From: Rusavskia elegans
Lineage: Eukaryota > Ascomycota > Lecanoromycetes > Teloschistales > Teloschistaceae
Assembly: GCA_011316305.1 (NCBI GenBank)
Contig: SAUG01000126.1
Span: 62,001 to 126,000 of the forward strand
Length of the DNA stretch: 64,000 nt
Direction: 5' to 3'
The position numbers and the translations under genes were made by a program. Positions 1-13,898 of the stretch are shown here, piece after piece (the stretch's first letter is position 1; each line of letters starts with the position of its first letter). A model generated the notes under the pieces. It saw nothing but the letters and a program-made list of their open reading frames with translations, ran no database searches and was not told the DNA's origin.

Positions 1-2386
1 TATATATAAACTAGTTTCTAAATAAAATAGGTAAAGTTCTATTTATAATATTATATCTAGGAAAGACTATCTTTAATTAGGTATAGCTTCGAATAAAAAA
101 TTATTTTAATAACCCGGAAGGATAGAAAGAAAATAAAATATTATAGATTTTTTATACCTTTAGTATTCTTATTATAGCTATAAAAGAAATATTTAGAAAT
201 AATAATAAAGATAGGGTAATAGATAGAAGACTAATAGTTCTAAAATAATAGAAGTTAGTAGTTATCTACGCTATTTTGTTTAGAATATTAGCTTATAAAA
301 TAGATTAAGAAGATTTAGTTTTAAAAACCTATTTCTATAAAAGATTCTAGATAAAAATTTAAAAAATTATAATAGCGATCGAAAAACCGGATTTATTAAT
401 AGATTTTATTAAATTTATAATAAAAATTAATACTAGATAGTATAAAATATATTTAAATAAATAGGTATTTAATAAAATAGAACCCGCTAAAAGAAAACCT
501 AGAAGAAATCTAATAGAACTCGATACTATTAAAACTAGAAAATTAAAAACTAAAGTTTATTATTTATATAAAAAAATAGAATACTTTAAAAAAAATTACC
601 TAACTAAAAAGATATATAAAGTAATTTAATATTTTTTTAAAATAATAAAAAGATTATCTAATAAATATATAGTAAAAAGCTAGTAAGCCTACTATAATAA
701 TATTTATTCTATCTATCTATTAGTTAAAGAGAGAATAGAATATTATTTTAAAAAACTAAAAAAAATATAGAAAATAAAGCCGATAATTAATTTTAAATTA
801 TATAAAACTAAAAATTCTTTTATAGTAGTATTTAAAGGTAAAATCGAAAGTTAATAAATAATAGCTCTTATAAATAAAAAAGAAGATAATAAAGTTATAA
901 AGGGATTCTATAATAAAATCAAAGGATATTTCTATAAAAAAATAATAAATAAAAATAGAATCCTCGATATTAAAATTAAAATAAAAAATAGATTAATTAG
1001 AATAATAAATTTTACTATAATCGAAAGTTAGAGAAGTTATATTATTTTAGGAAATAAATAGAAAAAATCGATTTTAAAAAAACTAATAGAAAAAAAATAC
1101 TATTAGTAAAGAAATAGAACTATAAATAATATATTTTTTAACCTATAAAAACCTTTTATATAAAGTAATAGACGTTATTTTAATAATAAATTATAAAGAG
1201 ATTAAAGACTTAGATAGAAAATTTAAAGAAAGCGGAAAAGTTTAAAAAATAAAAATTTAAAATAAAATACTATTACTTCCTTTAATAACTTACTAAAAAA
1301 TATAATAAAAATCGAAAAATAATCTAATAGCTTTAGATAAACTATATTAAAAAGATATACTAGAATATAATTAAAGCTATAAATAAAATCGAATACTATA
1401 AACTAAACTAAATAGACTAGAATAAAGAAATACCGGACCTAGTATTTAATATTTTATCTAGAAATAAAAAATTCGATTACTATCTATCTTTATTATTATA
1501 GAATAAAATAGTTACTAAAGAATAAAATTTAGTAGAACTATTAGAAAAACTAGAAATAATTTATAATATAAATATATTATTAGGAATATATAAAAATAGT
1601 AGTAAAAAAACCTTTTACTAGATTTTTTTTAGAATCCTAAATTTTTTATAGATTAAAAAAGGTTAAAATCTCTTTAGATTTAATCTAGATTATTCGAATA
1701 AAATCTAGATATTAATTTAATAAACGCCTTTTATATAGCTAATATAAAACTAATAGAAAAATAAAATATAACCGAATTATTAAATTTATTAAGCCGAGAA
1801 AGTATATATTATTTCTGAATATTAAAATTACTTTTATATTTATTTAAAACGCGATAATAGATAATAAAACGCTTTTATTTACTAAAGAATCGGCGGAAAT
1901 TTAATTTCTAGATTAAATATTTATTAAGAATTTCCTTTTCGAAATTAAAAGAGAATTTAATATAATAATAAACTTTAGAATATTTATTAAAAATACCCGC
2001 GATATTAGAATAAAGTTTATTCTTTTTATCTTTAAAACGCTTTCCTGCGAAAATTAGTAGAAATAAAAAAATAAAAGAAATAATATATAGATAGTACTAG
2101 ATATTAAAAAATCGTATAATTCCTAAACCCGAGTATATTTACTATAAATATTACTTATAACCTCGACTTTATACTTTTTTTAAAGGATTATAGATATATA
2201 AAGAATGAAGAAAAAATATTATAATTCCTTTTAACTAGATATAATAAAAAGATTTTAATTAATTTCCTCTTCGAGAATATATAGTTGAGATATTAATAAA
2301 GGAAAAGAGGAGAAAAAAAAAGAAAGCCTTTTTTATACCCCGTAGACGGTTTTTACGCTAGATAAAAAGCGATATAGGGGGAGCTA
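1..2386 (+). mobile_element. Degenerate gag-bearing interior of an LTR1-family retrotransposon
   Basis: This is very AT-rich sequence with stops in every frame. At 558-599 the plus strand still reads as a gag zinc knuckle with Tyr in place of the expected Cys and His residues (pattern YxxYxxxx then a second Y and a final Y). That is what C-to-T change makes of a CCHC motif. The same gag segment recurs on the minus strand near 8478-8519, so the two belong to one family. The stretch ends in a purine-rich tract just before an LTR1 copy at 2387, so it reads as the 3' part of a plus-strand element whose 5' end lies outside the window. I found no reverse-transcriptase active site here, so an internal deletion is likely. 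Confidence 0.6.
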
Positions 2387-2794
2387 TATTATATCTACGA
2401 CTCTATAGAAACTCTTTAAAAAGATTAGTCGGATAAACGAGCCTAATTATCTATAGCTATCTATAGCTACTATAGCCGCCCTTTCTAATAGGACTTTTAT
2501 TAGATAGCTACTTATTAGCCTTTATAGCTATTTTTACTATATATATCGTTTATTACTTCTATAGATAGTTTCATTTATTAGTTATTAATATAATTATTAA
2601 ATACGTCTCTACTATTTTTTTTTATTACTTTATAATAAAGATACTTTATAATATTATAACTGTACCTCTACGGTTATATAGGATTAATTACGATAATTTA
2701 TATTAGGATTCTTTTACTATTTAGTAGTTCGGATTACGTCTACGGCTATAGCTAGACTCGAACGTAACGCTCTTTAATATACAGGGACGTTATA
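2387..2794 (+). repeat. LTR1 copy A, probable 3' LTR
   Basis: This is one of six LTR1 copies recognised in the window (others at 9219, 9755, 51282, 58669 and 62235). It starts TATTATATCTACGACTC and ends GGGACGTTATA, the RIP-altered form of TGTTACGTCC...GGACGTTACA. A purine-rich tract (AGGGGGAG) lies just upstream. No matching 5-bp target duplication is visible, which supports an LTR still joined to an element rather than a solo LTR. Confidence 0.7.
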
Positions 2795-5700
2795 TATTAA
2801 TTAGAAACTATTACTAGTTATTTTTAAATATATATAATATTATACTAATTTTTTACTAGTTTACTAATAGTAATCTATTTTTATTCATTTTCAGGATACT
2901 ATTACTAAAAATCTCCTTTATTTTTATATAATTATTTCTTCGATTTAAAATATCTGTTTTTCTATTTTCTTTATCTAGGATATAGTATATTTTAAATTTA
3001 TATTAACCGAAAAGTTTAAACTATTATATTTATCTTCTATTAAGTTATTTTATTATTATAAAATATAAAAGGTTTTTATAATTTATAAAAATTATTAATT
3101 TTAGTAATCTTTTAGCGTATAATTTCTATTATTCTAGTATAGCTACTATAGCTAGTAGTTTTTTATTATATATATTATAGTTTTATTTCGCTAGCGATAA
3201 ATTTCTTAATATATATATTACTAAATACTATTTACTATCGTATTATTATAGAAGATATATATTTATAACTAGATCTAATAAATCTGTTTCTATTCGTAAT
3301 AGTTTTTCTAGGTCGAATATTTTAAATACTAGGTCTTTTATATATTTTCTTTTAAAATCTTTAAATATTTATTATTTTTATTCTTTCTAATACTATTTAA
3401 TAGTATCTTTTATTAAAACTATAAAGGCGAGATTTCTTTTAGAATAGTTTTTTATAAATTTCTAATTATAATTTATAAATCCGAAAAAGTTTTAGATATT
3501 TTTAATATTTATTAATATTTTCTATTTTATAATAGCTTTTAATTTACGAAAGTCGATATATAATCTATTATATCTAATAATAATATCTAGAAAATTAATT
3601 TCTTTTTTATAGAATTTATACTTTTCTAGTTTAAAGTATAAATTTTTCTCTTCTAGATATTTAAGAACTTTATTAATATTTTTTTTATATTCTTCGAATA
3701 TTTTAGAACAAACTATATTATTATTTAAATAGATAATAATAAATATATCTAGATATTTTATAAATACGTTATTAAATATATTTTTATAGGTTACCGCGGT
3801 ATTTATAAACCCGAATAATATAACTATATATTTATAATAACCGTACCGTATTCGAAAAGTTATTTCTTATTTTTTTCCGGCTTTTATCCGTATAAAATTA
3901 TATATTCTTTAAAAATCGAATTTCGTAAAATATTATATTCTAGAAAATCTATTCTAAAGCTCGCTAATATTTAGTAATAGATATCGATTTTTAATTATAA
4001 TATTATTTAGCTTCTTGTAATCGATATATAGGCGGAATATTCCGTCCTTTTTAGATATAAAGAGGATCGGGTATCCTACCGGTAATTAAAATTCTCTAAT
4101 AAATCTCTTTTTTATATTTTTATCTAGATATTTATAGAATATATCGAATTCTATTATAGATAAAAGATAAATAGATTTAAATATAAATTACTTACTTGGT
4201 TTAAATCTTATTTTATAATTTTATAGTTAATATTTAAATAGTATTTTAATAGTTATCTTTTTCCGAAATAAATTTATCTAATTTTTATATTTACCTAGAA
4301 TCTTTTCTAATAGATTTTCTATTAACTTTTTATTAAATAGTTTAAAGTTTTTAAAAAGTTTATAATTTTTCTTTCTACTTCTATTTTATTAATCTAGCTA
4401 ATTTCTACCGGTATCTAATAAATCGGTTCTAAATAATTTTTAGTTATCTTTTTTTAAAACTATAAATTCGTATTTTATATTCTATTTTTTATCTATTTAA
4501 AAATACTACTTTAATATAAATTAGATATTTTCTATATAAAAGTATTATTTAAAGCTAAGTATTTTTTTTTCCTAATCTATTACTAGATTTTAATCTTTTA
4601 ACTAAGGAATTCTAAATACGATTTTATAGCTATCTATTTAAATAATATCGAATTAATATTCTTTCTAGTATTAGTTAATTATAATTTAGAACGGTATTAT
4701 TTCTTTTATAATCTTTCTATTTCTATTTAGTATTTTATTTCTATCGATAACTATTAAATTATATAGGTCTTTTTTTTTTAATTTAAAAAAACCTTTTCTT
4801 TTTAGCTAAATCCTTTAATATAAAATTTTTGGTTATATCTTAATAAATAAATATATTAGCTTTTTATAATCTGTTATTAGTTTTAATAATTGTTTTGATT
4901 AAATTTAATTATTTTTTTCGGGCTATAAAGTTATATATTTATAGTATATCTATTACTATAAGATTTTAACTTTTTCCGAATCGTTATTTATATTCTTATA
5001 TTTTTTATTTTTATAATCTATTTATAAAATATATCTATAGAGCTTCTAATTAAAAATTCTATTTTTTTTTTACGATTTTTTCTAATATTTATCTCTACTA
5101 TATATAATATATCTAGAGTCGTTATAAATATTATAATTTTTGATTTTAATAGGTATTATAGAAGCGCGTTAGTATAGCTTTAATAAATACTATCCGATTC
5201 CTTTTTTTTCTAATTTATAGATTCTATAGTTATTATTATAGTAGGCGATTTAACTAAATAGTATATATTAATTTCCTATTTTCGCCCTTTTATATTATAA
5301 TATCGGTTTAGAAATATTTTTATTTTTAGAGATATTACTTTCTAGTTCCTTTTCGAATCTATTAATAATATTATTTACTTTTTAATTCTATTAATTATTT
5401 TATAGATACTCGTCGTTAATATATATTTTATAAATATTTTTAAATCTTTTATAGATTTTTATAAATCCTTTCTTTACTATTTTTTTATCGTAAAAGGCCT
5501 AAAGATATACTAGTTTAATATCCTCTATTATTATAATTTCCTATCTAGAGATAGCTTTCTTCCTAGTAGATTATTTTAATATTTATAACGAAGAGTTATT
5601 TATTATAGCTTTCTATAGTACTTTATCGTTTTCTATAAATATAAAATCTTTATTTGAGCTAGCTTTTTAGAGTTTAGAACTACTATTGTCGTCTTTTAAA

Positions 5701-6694
5701 ATTATTTCTTACTAGTCTTTAGATTTCTTTAATATAGCGTTAAACTGTCGTCGTTATACGTAGTTTAATAGATATTCTTTTATAAAATAGTCTGATTTAC
5801 TATAATTATAGTATATCTTAGAATTTTTATTTCTTTTACTACTTCTAGAATTCTTTTCTTTACGTCGCTATTATATAGAGTTTAGTTCTATTAGTATAGG
5901 TCCGTAGTAGCTACTTTCGATTTTCTTATCTAGCTATAGTTTTCTATAGGTTTATTCTAGATAATATCCTATATTATCTCGTAGTCTATTATTATAGCGT
6001 TTTTCTATATTGCTTTTATATAGTTTATTATCGAGGTTAATAGATATTTTAATTAGATTATCTAGTATATTATATATTCGACTATCGCGTATAAATTCGT
6101 CCTTTATTCGCTTTTTAAATCCTTATCTAAATATTATATATAGAACCTCGTTATTCTATTACGTTAGTAATCTCTATTTTTTAAATTATATAATATAGTT
6201 AGATACTATATTCGTCTACTAAAGATATTAAATAAGATATTTAATTATTAGAATTTTATTAGAGATTCCGAAGATTTTATAAATAGCTTCTTTAAATTTT
6301 ATAAATTATATAAAAATATATTTATAATCTTTTTTATTATCTATATACTAGCGAAGAAGAGGTTTTATTTAATACTAAACTTATCCTTAAAGGTATAATA
6401 CTATAAAATAAGTTTTTTTCTTTTCAGGTATAGAATAGAATACGAAATATATATTTAATTATATAAACAAGTTTTTAAATTTATTATAATCTCTATAATA
6501 TTTATCGGGTTTATTAATTTTAATACTATAAAAGCGTTAATAGATAGTAGGAATACTAACCTCTTTATTACTACTATCGTCTTTTATCTAGATTTCCTTC
6601 CTTTTAGGTTCGGACTTTTTTACTATAGAACTAAAATTATTTAGAATAGAGGTTTAATATTAATCTACGATAAATATTCTAAAGGTATTTAAAA
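2795..6694 (-). mobile_element. RIP-degraded Ty3/gypsy element (gag and reverse transcriptase remnants)
   Basis: Read on the minus strand, 3960-3480 keeps the Ty3/gypsy reverse-transcriptase pattern: YLDIFIIIYLNN (from YLDD), then KVLKYLEEKNLYFK, then KYKFYKKEINFLD. Upstream, at 5816-5772, is a decayed gag zinc knuckle (YYNYSKSDYFIKEY). From about 6600 to 5820 are gag-like stretches such as KPDKYYRDYNKFKNLF. The order gag, knuckle, reverse transcriptase is normal for the family. The LTR2 copy immediately upstream in this orientation could be its 5' LTR. Integrase and a 3' LTR were not found, and LTR1 copy A lies where they would be expected. Confidence 0.7.
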
Positions 6695-7177
6695 TATTAT
6701 AAAGCTATCTAGAGGGTCTAGTATTTCTAGAAGTTAGTTAGACTTATTAGTATATCTATAAACGGAGATATAATAGGTAAATATTTGAATTAAATTAAAA
6801 ATAAATTAGTTTAATCACTAGAGTAGTATATAGCGATAACTAATAAATTAAATATAAGCTATAAAGGCGTCGAATTCAGAATCTTTATAGATAAATAAGA
6901 TCTTTTACTACTTAGATTACTTATAGACTAAAATAACTAAAACAGCTTTATCTTAGGGTACTTCCCTACTAAAACTACTAAAATTAAGGTATTTATTTAC
7001 GAAAACTACTAAAATCGAAACGCTTAGGGTATTTACTTACTAAAACTACTAAGATACTTTCTAGTACTAATATCAAGGTCGTCCTATATATCTTTACCTG
7101 TCGAGGCGTAATAGGAGATCCAGCGCTGTACTGAATACTACCGCGTTTTTAAAGGCACGCCGCCCGTGTTTATAATA
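6695..7177 (-). repeat. LTR2 copy, minus orientation
   Basis: The sequence is homologous, in reverse, to the solo LTR at 47942-48413. It shares the block around CCTGTCGAGGCGTAATAGGAG, the CACGCCGCCCG block at its outer end, and an internal array of short ACTACTAAAA-type repeats that corresponds to the 40-42-bp tandem repeat of the other copy. The termini read TATTAT...ATAATA, degraded from TGTTAT...ATAACA. The flanks show no clear 5-bp duplication, so it may be the 5' LTR of the gypsy remnant that follows on the minus strand. Confidence 0.65.
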
Positions 7178-9218
7178 ATTAGCTTTTTAAAAAGTAAAAA
7201 CGTTTTATTATTTATTATTATATTTTAGATAAATATAAAAGTAATTTTATTATTTGGAAATAACGCGTTTTATTTTATTTAGATAAATTAAATAATTTTA
7301 TAGCGATTTACTTTTCTATTAGTTTTACGCTAGTCGTATAAAAGGCGTCCGTTAAATTAATATCTAGTTTCGATTTAGATAATTTAGATTAGTTTCTAAA
7401 GGAATTCGATTTTTCTCTATTTTTAGAAATATTAGACGCGTAAAAGAGTATCTAACTAAAGACTTCTTCGTATCTCATTTTTAATTCTAAATTATATATC
7501 GATATTATAAGTTACGTCTAGATTTTCCGATATTTCTATTAACTTTTATTCTTTAGTAACTATCTCGTCCTAGAAAAATAAATTTAAAGACTATTCATCT
7601 CTTAATTATACGTTTAAAATAGAATCTAGTATTTTTCATTTAGGCTATTCTTTTAGTTCCGGCGTAGGATTATATTCGGCCTTTTCTATTTCTTTAATAA
7701 TACTTCTATAGATTTTCTTAACGTCTTCTATCTATAATTTCTAGATTATCTTCTAAATTTTATCGTATTTTTATACTAGTTATAAAAGTAGATAGTAATA
7801 TTTCTTTTAGATTTTCGATTCCTATATTTCGCCTCTTTTTTTTAAAAAGATTATCGATTTTTTTAATTTATTTATAATTTATATTTAATATAATATCTAA
7901 TTTTCTATATAGAAGGTTTTTATATATAAAAAGATATATTATTTATAGTTCTATTCTTTTCCCGACTATACTTTTTTATACCGGTATTCTAGAAATTATT
8001 TTTTTCTATTTATTTCTAAATATAATATATTATTTTATACCTTTAATTACTATAAAATCCGAGATTTCGATAAATTTATTTTTTATTTTAACTTCGACTT
8101 CCGTAGTTCTATTATTCTACTATAGATATTTTTAGATATAACCTTTAATCTAGTTTTATAGTCCTTTTATAATCTTATTTTCTTTTTCTCTATTTACCAG
8201 AACTATTATTTTATAACCTCTAATTTTAATTTTAAATACTACTATAAAAAATTTCACGGTTTTATACGGTTTAAATTCTAATATTAGCCTCTTTTTTATT
8301 TTAATTTAGTTCTATAAAATATTATTCTAATCTTTATTTATCCGATAGATAAATAAATTAATTATTATTATAGCAGGCTATCTAACTTTTAGTTAAATAT
8401 TTTCTGGCTTTTTCTATAAATAATTTCTTTATTATCTCGAATTAGTATTTAGTTATTTCTATTATTTTTTTAGTTAGGTAATTTCTTTTAAAGTATCCCG
8501 TCTTTCTATATAAATAATAAACTTTAGTCTATAATCTTTCCGTTTCGGTAGTATCGAATTCTATTAGATTTCTTTTAAATTATTTTTTAGCGGATTCTAT
8601 TTTACTAAATATCTATTTATTTAAATTTATTTCGTATTATCAAGTATTAATCCTAGTTACTAGTTTAATAAAAGATTCTAGCGAATCTAGTTTTTCGATT
8701 ACTACTATAATTTCCTTAACTTTTATATAGAATCTTTTATAGAAGTAGGCTTTTAGAATTAAATCTTTCTAATCTATTTTATAAACTAATATTCTAACCT
8801 AAATAATATAGATAGCTATCGACTTCTACTACTTTAGAACTATAAATCTTTTTTCTTTTACCCTATTTTTATTATTATCTTTAAAGGCTTCTTTTATAGC
8901 TATAATTAGATTACCGAAATAATTAAAAATCTATAATATTTTATCTTCCCTTTAATTTTCCGGATTATAAAAATGATCTTCTATATAGAGCTATATCTAA
9001 TTAAAGGCTATTTTTCCTAAATATTATATAATAAATAAAACTTTAATTACTTTATTCGGAAACTGGTTTATATATAATATAAAATAGATATTTATCTAGA
9101 TAAACTTAGATTTTAAAAAAATTTTATTTCTTTTAAAGATATTAGGCGTTACCGTTTTAATAGTATCGCTTCGATCTATAGGGTATAGTAATAAAACTAA
9201 TATAGTAAATTATTAAAG
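7178..9218 (-). mobile_element. LTR1-family element interior (gag and protease-region remnants)
   Basis: On the minus strand, 8519-8478 translates as a zinc knuckle YYLYRKTGYFKRNY, the same segment as at 558-599. The sequence on its 3' side (about 8440-7990) aligns by eye with 640-1100 on the plus strand. It lies directly inside LTR1 copy B, whose orientation matches a minus-strand element. No intact frame remains. Confidence 0.6.
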
Positions 9219-9626
9219 TATAACGTCCCTATATATTAAAAGGCGTTATATTTAAATTTAGCTATAGCTATAAACGTAGTTCGAACTATTAAATAGTAAG
9301 AGAATTCTAGCGTAGGTTATCGTAACTAATCCCGCGTTACCGCGAAGGTACGGTTATAATATTACGAAACGTCTACGTTATAGAAATAATTAAAAAAAAT
9401 AGTAAAAACGTATTTAATAATTATATTAACGACTAATAAAAGAAACTATCTATAGAAATAAGAAATAATATATATATTAAAAATAGCCGTAAAGGCCGAT
9501 AGATAGCTGTCTACTAAAAGCTTTACTAGAAGGAACGGCTATAGCAGCTACAGGCAGCTATAGACGATTAGGCTCGCTTGCCTAGCCAATTTTCTAGTAT
9601 ACCTTTATAGAGTCGTGGACGTAATA
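9219..9626 (-). repeat. LTR1 copy B
   Basis: On the plus strand this copy runs from TATAACGTCCCTATATT to GAGTCGTGGACGTAATA. It is followed by a 128-bp spacer and then by LTR1 copy C. The sequence before copy B (about 9090-9218) is repeated in that spacer, so LTR plus element 5' leader are tandemly duplicated. Confidence 0.75.
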
Positions 9627-9754
9627 TTTATCTAGATAAGTTAAGATTTTAAGGATTCTTTATTTCCTTTATAGATATTAGACGTTGCCGCTTTAATAGT
9701 ATCGCTTCGATTTATAGGGTGGGGTAACGAAATTAAAATAGTAAATTATTAAAA

Positions 9755-10165
9755 TATGACGTTCCTATACGTTAAAAGGCGTTATATTTAAGTCTAGCTA
9801 TAGCTATAGACGTAGTTCGAGCTACTAAATAGTAAAAAAGTTCTAGCGTAGGTTATTATAACTAATTCCGCGCAGCCGCGAAGGTATAGTTACGATATTA
9901 CGAGGCGTTTTCGTTATAGAAATAATTAAAAGAAAAATAGTAGAGATATATTTAATAATTATATTAACGACTAACGAGAAAAACTATCTAATAGAAGTAA
10001 AAAGCGATATATATAGTAAAAGTAGCCGACAGTACCGATAGATAGCCGCCTACTAAAAGTTCTATTAGAAGGAACGGTTATAGCGGCTATAGGCGGCTAT
10101 AGATAATTAAGCTCGCTTATCTGGCCAATTTTCCAGTATACTTCTATAGAGTCGTGGACGTAATA
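9755..10165 (-). repeat. LTR1 copy C, tandem with copy B
   Basis: This copy is homologous to copy B over its whole length. The 128 bp between the two (9627-9754) match the element leader before copy B, for example the segment around TTTAATAGTATCGCTTCGAT. The repeat unit is about 536 bp. Confidence 0.75.
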
Positions 10166-12055
10166 GAGCGTTAGTAAAAATAGCCGGTAAGGGTAATATA
10201 TTTTTTAGGTCCGAAAATATAAAGAAAAAAGAAAACGATTTCCGAAAAGATATAAAATCGAATTAAAATTTTGATTACGTATAATCGATATCCGATAAAA
10301 ATATATAGTTAAACGAGTTCGTAGTTTTTAATATATATAACGGAAATCTAATTAATATACGATTACTAGCCTTTTTTCTTTTAGCTATATTCGTTAACGA
10401 GGTTTCGGTTTAGATTATAGAAAGTTTATCCTCGTATCTAAACCTATTAGAGTTATTAATAGTAGACTAGAAAGATAAAACTAGAAGATTAAAGCCCCTG
10501 TTACTTTATAGAAAATCGGGCAGGATAACGTTACGGTCTATAATTCGTTTCGACGATAATTAATATAGCCGTAATAGAGTAGAAAAGAACGGAAAGATAT
10601 TATTATCTATATAGCTTTTAGCTTTCGTACCTATTTATTATCTAGAAGATTACGAAATCTAAATCTATAATAAAAACTTTATACCGACTATAGATTACAA
10701 TCTATATAATGATAAATACAAATATTTACTTTAGCGATATTTCTATCGGTAATTACTATATATACTTTCGAATCTCTATCGTATACTTATATAGTATACG
10801 AATAAACGATTAATATCGCTAGTATAAAAACTATAAAATTTATTCGTTTAAATTCTATATAACTAGAATAAAATTAGTCGTTCGAAAAAAAATAAGTCGT
10901 ATATATTTAAGGAACGATTTATTTATATAAAAATAGTATTAAACTTTTATAGATTTATAATCTAGATAAATCGGCTAAGTTTACCGAAGTATCTTATATA
11001 AATTTCGACGTTTTAACGTCGAAAACTATTAGGAAAGATAATATTTTCTAAAATAAATTAACGAAACCATTAATATAAACGATACCTATATTAAATACGT
11101 CTAGTTTACCGTTTCTAATACTATATAAAGATTGTATTTACTTATACGAGTAATAATTACTATTTTATTAGTTTACTATCTATTATTTTATAAAGATTTT
11201 ATAGTAGTTCTAACCGCTGCCGGATTAGATACGGTATATTATAATAGTTTTTATTACTATTATTAGAGTAGATAATCGATAATATTATTAAAGGAAAAAG
11301 TTCGAAAGTTATAAAGTTCGAGGTTATAATAGTCGATAGTAAGCTCCTACTAATATATTTATTTACTTCTATATTAATTGAATAAAGATAAATTTTTACT
11401 TTTCGTTATAATTTACTCGTTATTATTAATTATAGTTTTAGGTCGATTAATATTTAGTTTTAGAAAATATTTACTTCCTTTCGATATTTTATTTAGAAAA
11501 GAAAAAGTATAGTAGTTAAAATTCTAAACTATATAAACGGCTTAAAAGATTATAGAATATATATCTAGATTTTATAGTTCTATTTAAAATCGGATATTAA
11601 TAAATCCGGTCGTTAATCGTAAAAGCGAATAGAGGAGCGGATATAGGTCTAGCGTGAAGATATTTATATATATAAATACCTCACTCCTCTATAACTATAG
11701 GAAATCAGCTTGGAATTCTACAATTTAAAATTTTTAAATATAAATAAAATAGACGTTTTTAGAAAATATCTAAATTTTTCTATTTATTAAATTAAATAAT
11801 TCTATTTAAATTGATTTAAATTGGCTTAATCGATTTTAAACGTTTTTTTCATTCTAAAATATTATAAACGGGTTGTATGATTGCTAATATATTATTTTTT
11901 TTTCTAGTAAAAATTTTATAAATTTAAAAATATATTGACAATATTATAAAATAAAAATATCTTTAGAATAGTATACGACCATAGATCAGACAAAAGATAT
12001 ATTATAGAACTAATTTATATTTCAAAAAAACTGAAATATAGTCTAGTAATAAAGA
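10166..12055. other. AT-rich, RIP-like sequence with no recognisable element
   Basis: The sequence has high TA density, stops in all frames and no coding motif that I can read on either strand. It is probably older transposon debris. Confidence 0.4.
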
Positions 12056-12556
12056 TAGACTGACCGATTCGAATCGGATTTTTATTAAATTATCGAATAT
12101 CCGATCCGATTTTAGTAATCCGACCTGAATTTAATCTATTAAACGGTCGAATTGATTTATAGATTCTAATCCGATTTTGAAATTAAATTATAGATTTTAA
12201 TCTAAAATTCTAATCCGAAAATCCGATCGAATACGATTTATAATTATATATTCGAAGATATTAATAGATTATATAGTAGATTATCTAAATATCTAATTTT
12301 CTAAAATGAATAATATATCGAGATAATATATCTAGTTTTATTTATAGACTTTCTATCTAACGTAGTTAATTAATAAAAGTTTATTTAATAAATTTTAATT
12401 AAAATTATACTAAAATTATATATTAATACTAGAGTTTGGCTTATAATTTCGATATTCGAATCTAAATTAAATTATAAAATCCGATCCGAAACTCGGTCGA
12501 ATTAAAGTATTGAATCGGATTAGATTTAGATATAATCCGATCCGACGGCCAATCTA
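12056..12556. mobile_element. hAT-like non-autonomous element (about 501 bp)
   Basis: The left end reads TAGACTGACCGATTCGAATC. The right end, reverse-complemented, reads TAGATTGGCCGTCGGATCGG. These are imperfect terminal inverted repeats that share TAGAYTGRCCG and a GGATCGGATT block. The flanks are AATAAAGA on the left and AATAAAAG on the right, a near match for an 8-bp target duplication. The terminus resembles that of the 160-bp MITEs at 44363, 47542 and 49672. The interior contains many scattered GATCCGATCCGA-like words and no coding sequence. Confidence 0.6.
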
Positions 12557-13898
12557 AATAAAAGAAGAGAAAAAATAAAAAAAAATCGAAATTCGATACG
12601 CTAGCGACGCTGTAGCGACTAGACGGCGAATCTTGATTCCAAACGTTCTAATTAAGTTTCCAAGGTCTATATAACGCGTTTGACTTTAAAAAATAAAATA
12701 TTTACTAATATCTAATTATTCGATTTTTATTTGAATTTCTATAATTTATTTATTAATTTTTTAATTTAAATAAATTGAATTTCTTTTTAAAAATTAAAAT
12801 AAGTAATAATATTAGAGTTAATTTTTGATTTGGTAAAAGAAATATTCAATAGATTCCAAAATATTAATAATATACGATTTAACTTTCGATTTTTAATTTA
12901 ATTATTTACGATATAATATTAGAAACGTTGAATCGATCAAATTATATAACTATTTGGTATTTAAATATTTTATCGAAAACTCGAATTTAAAATTTTCGAA
13001 AAAACTAGATTTAAACTAAAATTATTAGAAAAACTGTTATCTATTTATTTATAGGAATTTAAATTACTTCGTTAGAAATTATTTAATCGATACAAGCTAC
13101 TTTAAAATATTTAAATATTTTATATAAAAATATTATCCAAAAATCGATTCAATCGATAGAAAAAATTCAAATATTAAATTAGTTTTCCAAGAATTCGAAT
13201 TTTCGACCCGTCGGATTCAATTTAGTTAATTTCGAAAAACGTTAGATTCGTCAAGCTTTTAAATTACGCAGTTTTACTACTACGTCGTCTAAATTGAAAT
13301 ATTTATAAAAAACTATATTTTAGAAATAAAGATTCTAAAAATTTAAAATATTAATAAATTTTTTGATTAAACTAAAAATATATATTTTTTATTTAAAAAA
13401 ATTATTATATTGAATTAACTTCTAGTTAATTTGATAGTTTAATTATATTTTTAGTCAATAAATAATTTAAAACGTTTAACTTTTAATCGACTATTAATAA
13501 TTATTTTCAATTGATTTATTATTATATATAACGGCTAGTTTTTACAAATATTCTAGTAAGATAGATATAAAGCTTTAAATAATTAAATATCAATTTTGAC
13601 TAGATATTCGATAAAATTAACGTTATAAATTATTATATTGACGTTTTGTCTAAATACGGCTATTTGCTTTTAAAATATAATCTAAAAGCAAATATCGAAT
13701 TACTATTTACTATAATATATATTAATTTGAAAAGATAGACAAAATCTATATATTTTGATAGAAAGTCAAATATATTGTCTAATTGGATTTAGCGCTATAA
13801 TTTTCGGCAATAAGATTTTATAAATTAGATTTCCTATAGATTTTATAATATTATTATCTTCTTGCCAAAATGTGACCGTACTCTATCTGCTTGTAATA
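12557..13898. other. AT-rich sequence up to the edge of the gene island
   Basis: No gene or repeat boundary is recognisable here. Composition changes abruptly at about 13855, where the base-balanced island begins. Confidence 0.4.

Noticed and set aside
6010..6198. Open frame of 62 codons on the plus strand in the AT-rich block
   Set aside because: It lacks an ATG, is made of low-complexity Leu/Ile/Tyr/Ser residues, and lies opposite the minus-strand gag remnant of a gypsy element.
2795..6694. Pairing LTR1 copy A (2387) with LTR1 copy B (9219) as one long element
   Set aside because: The two LTRs are in opposite orientation and the gypsy remnant between them runs against copy A.
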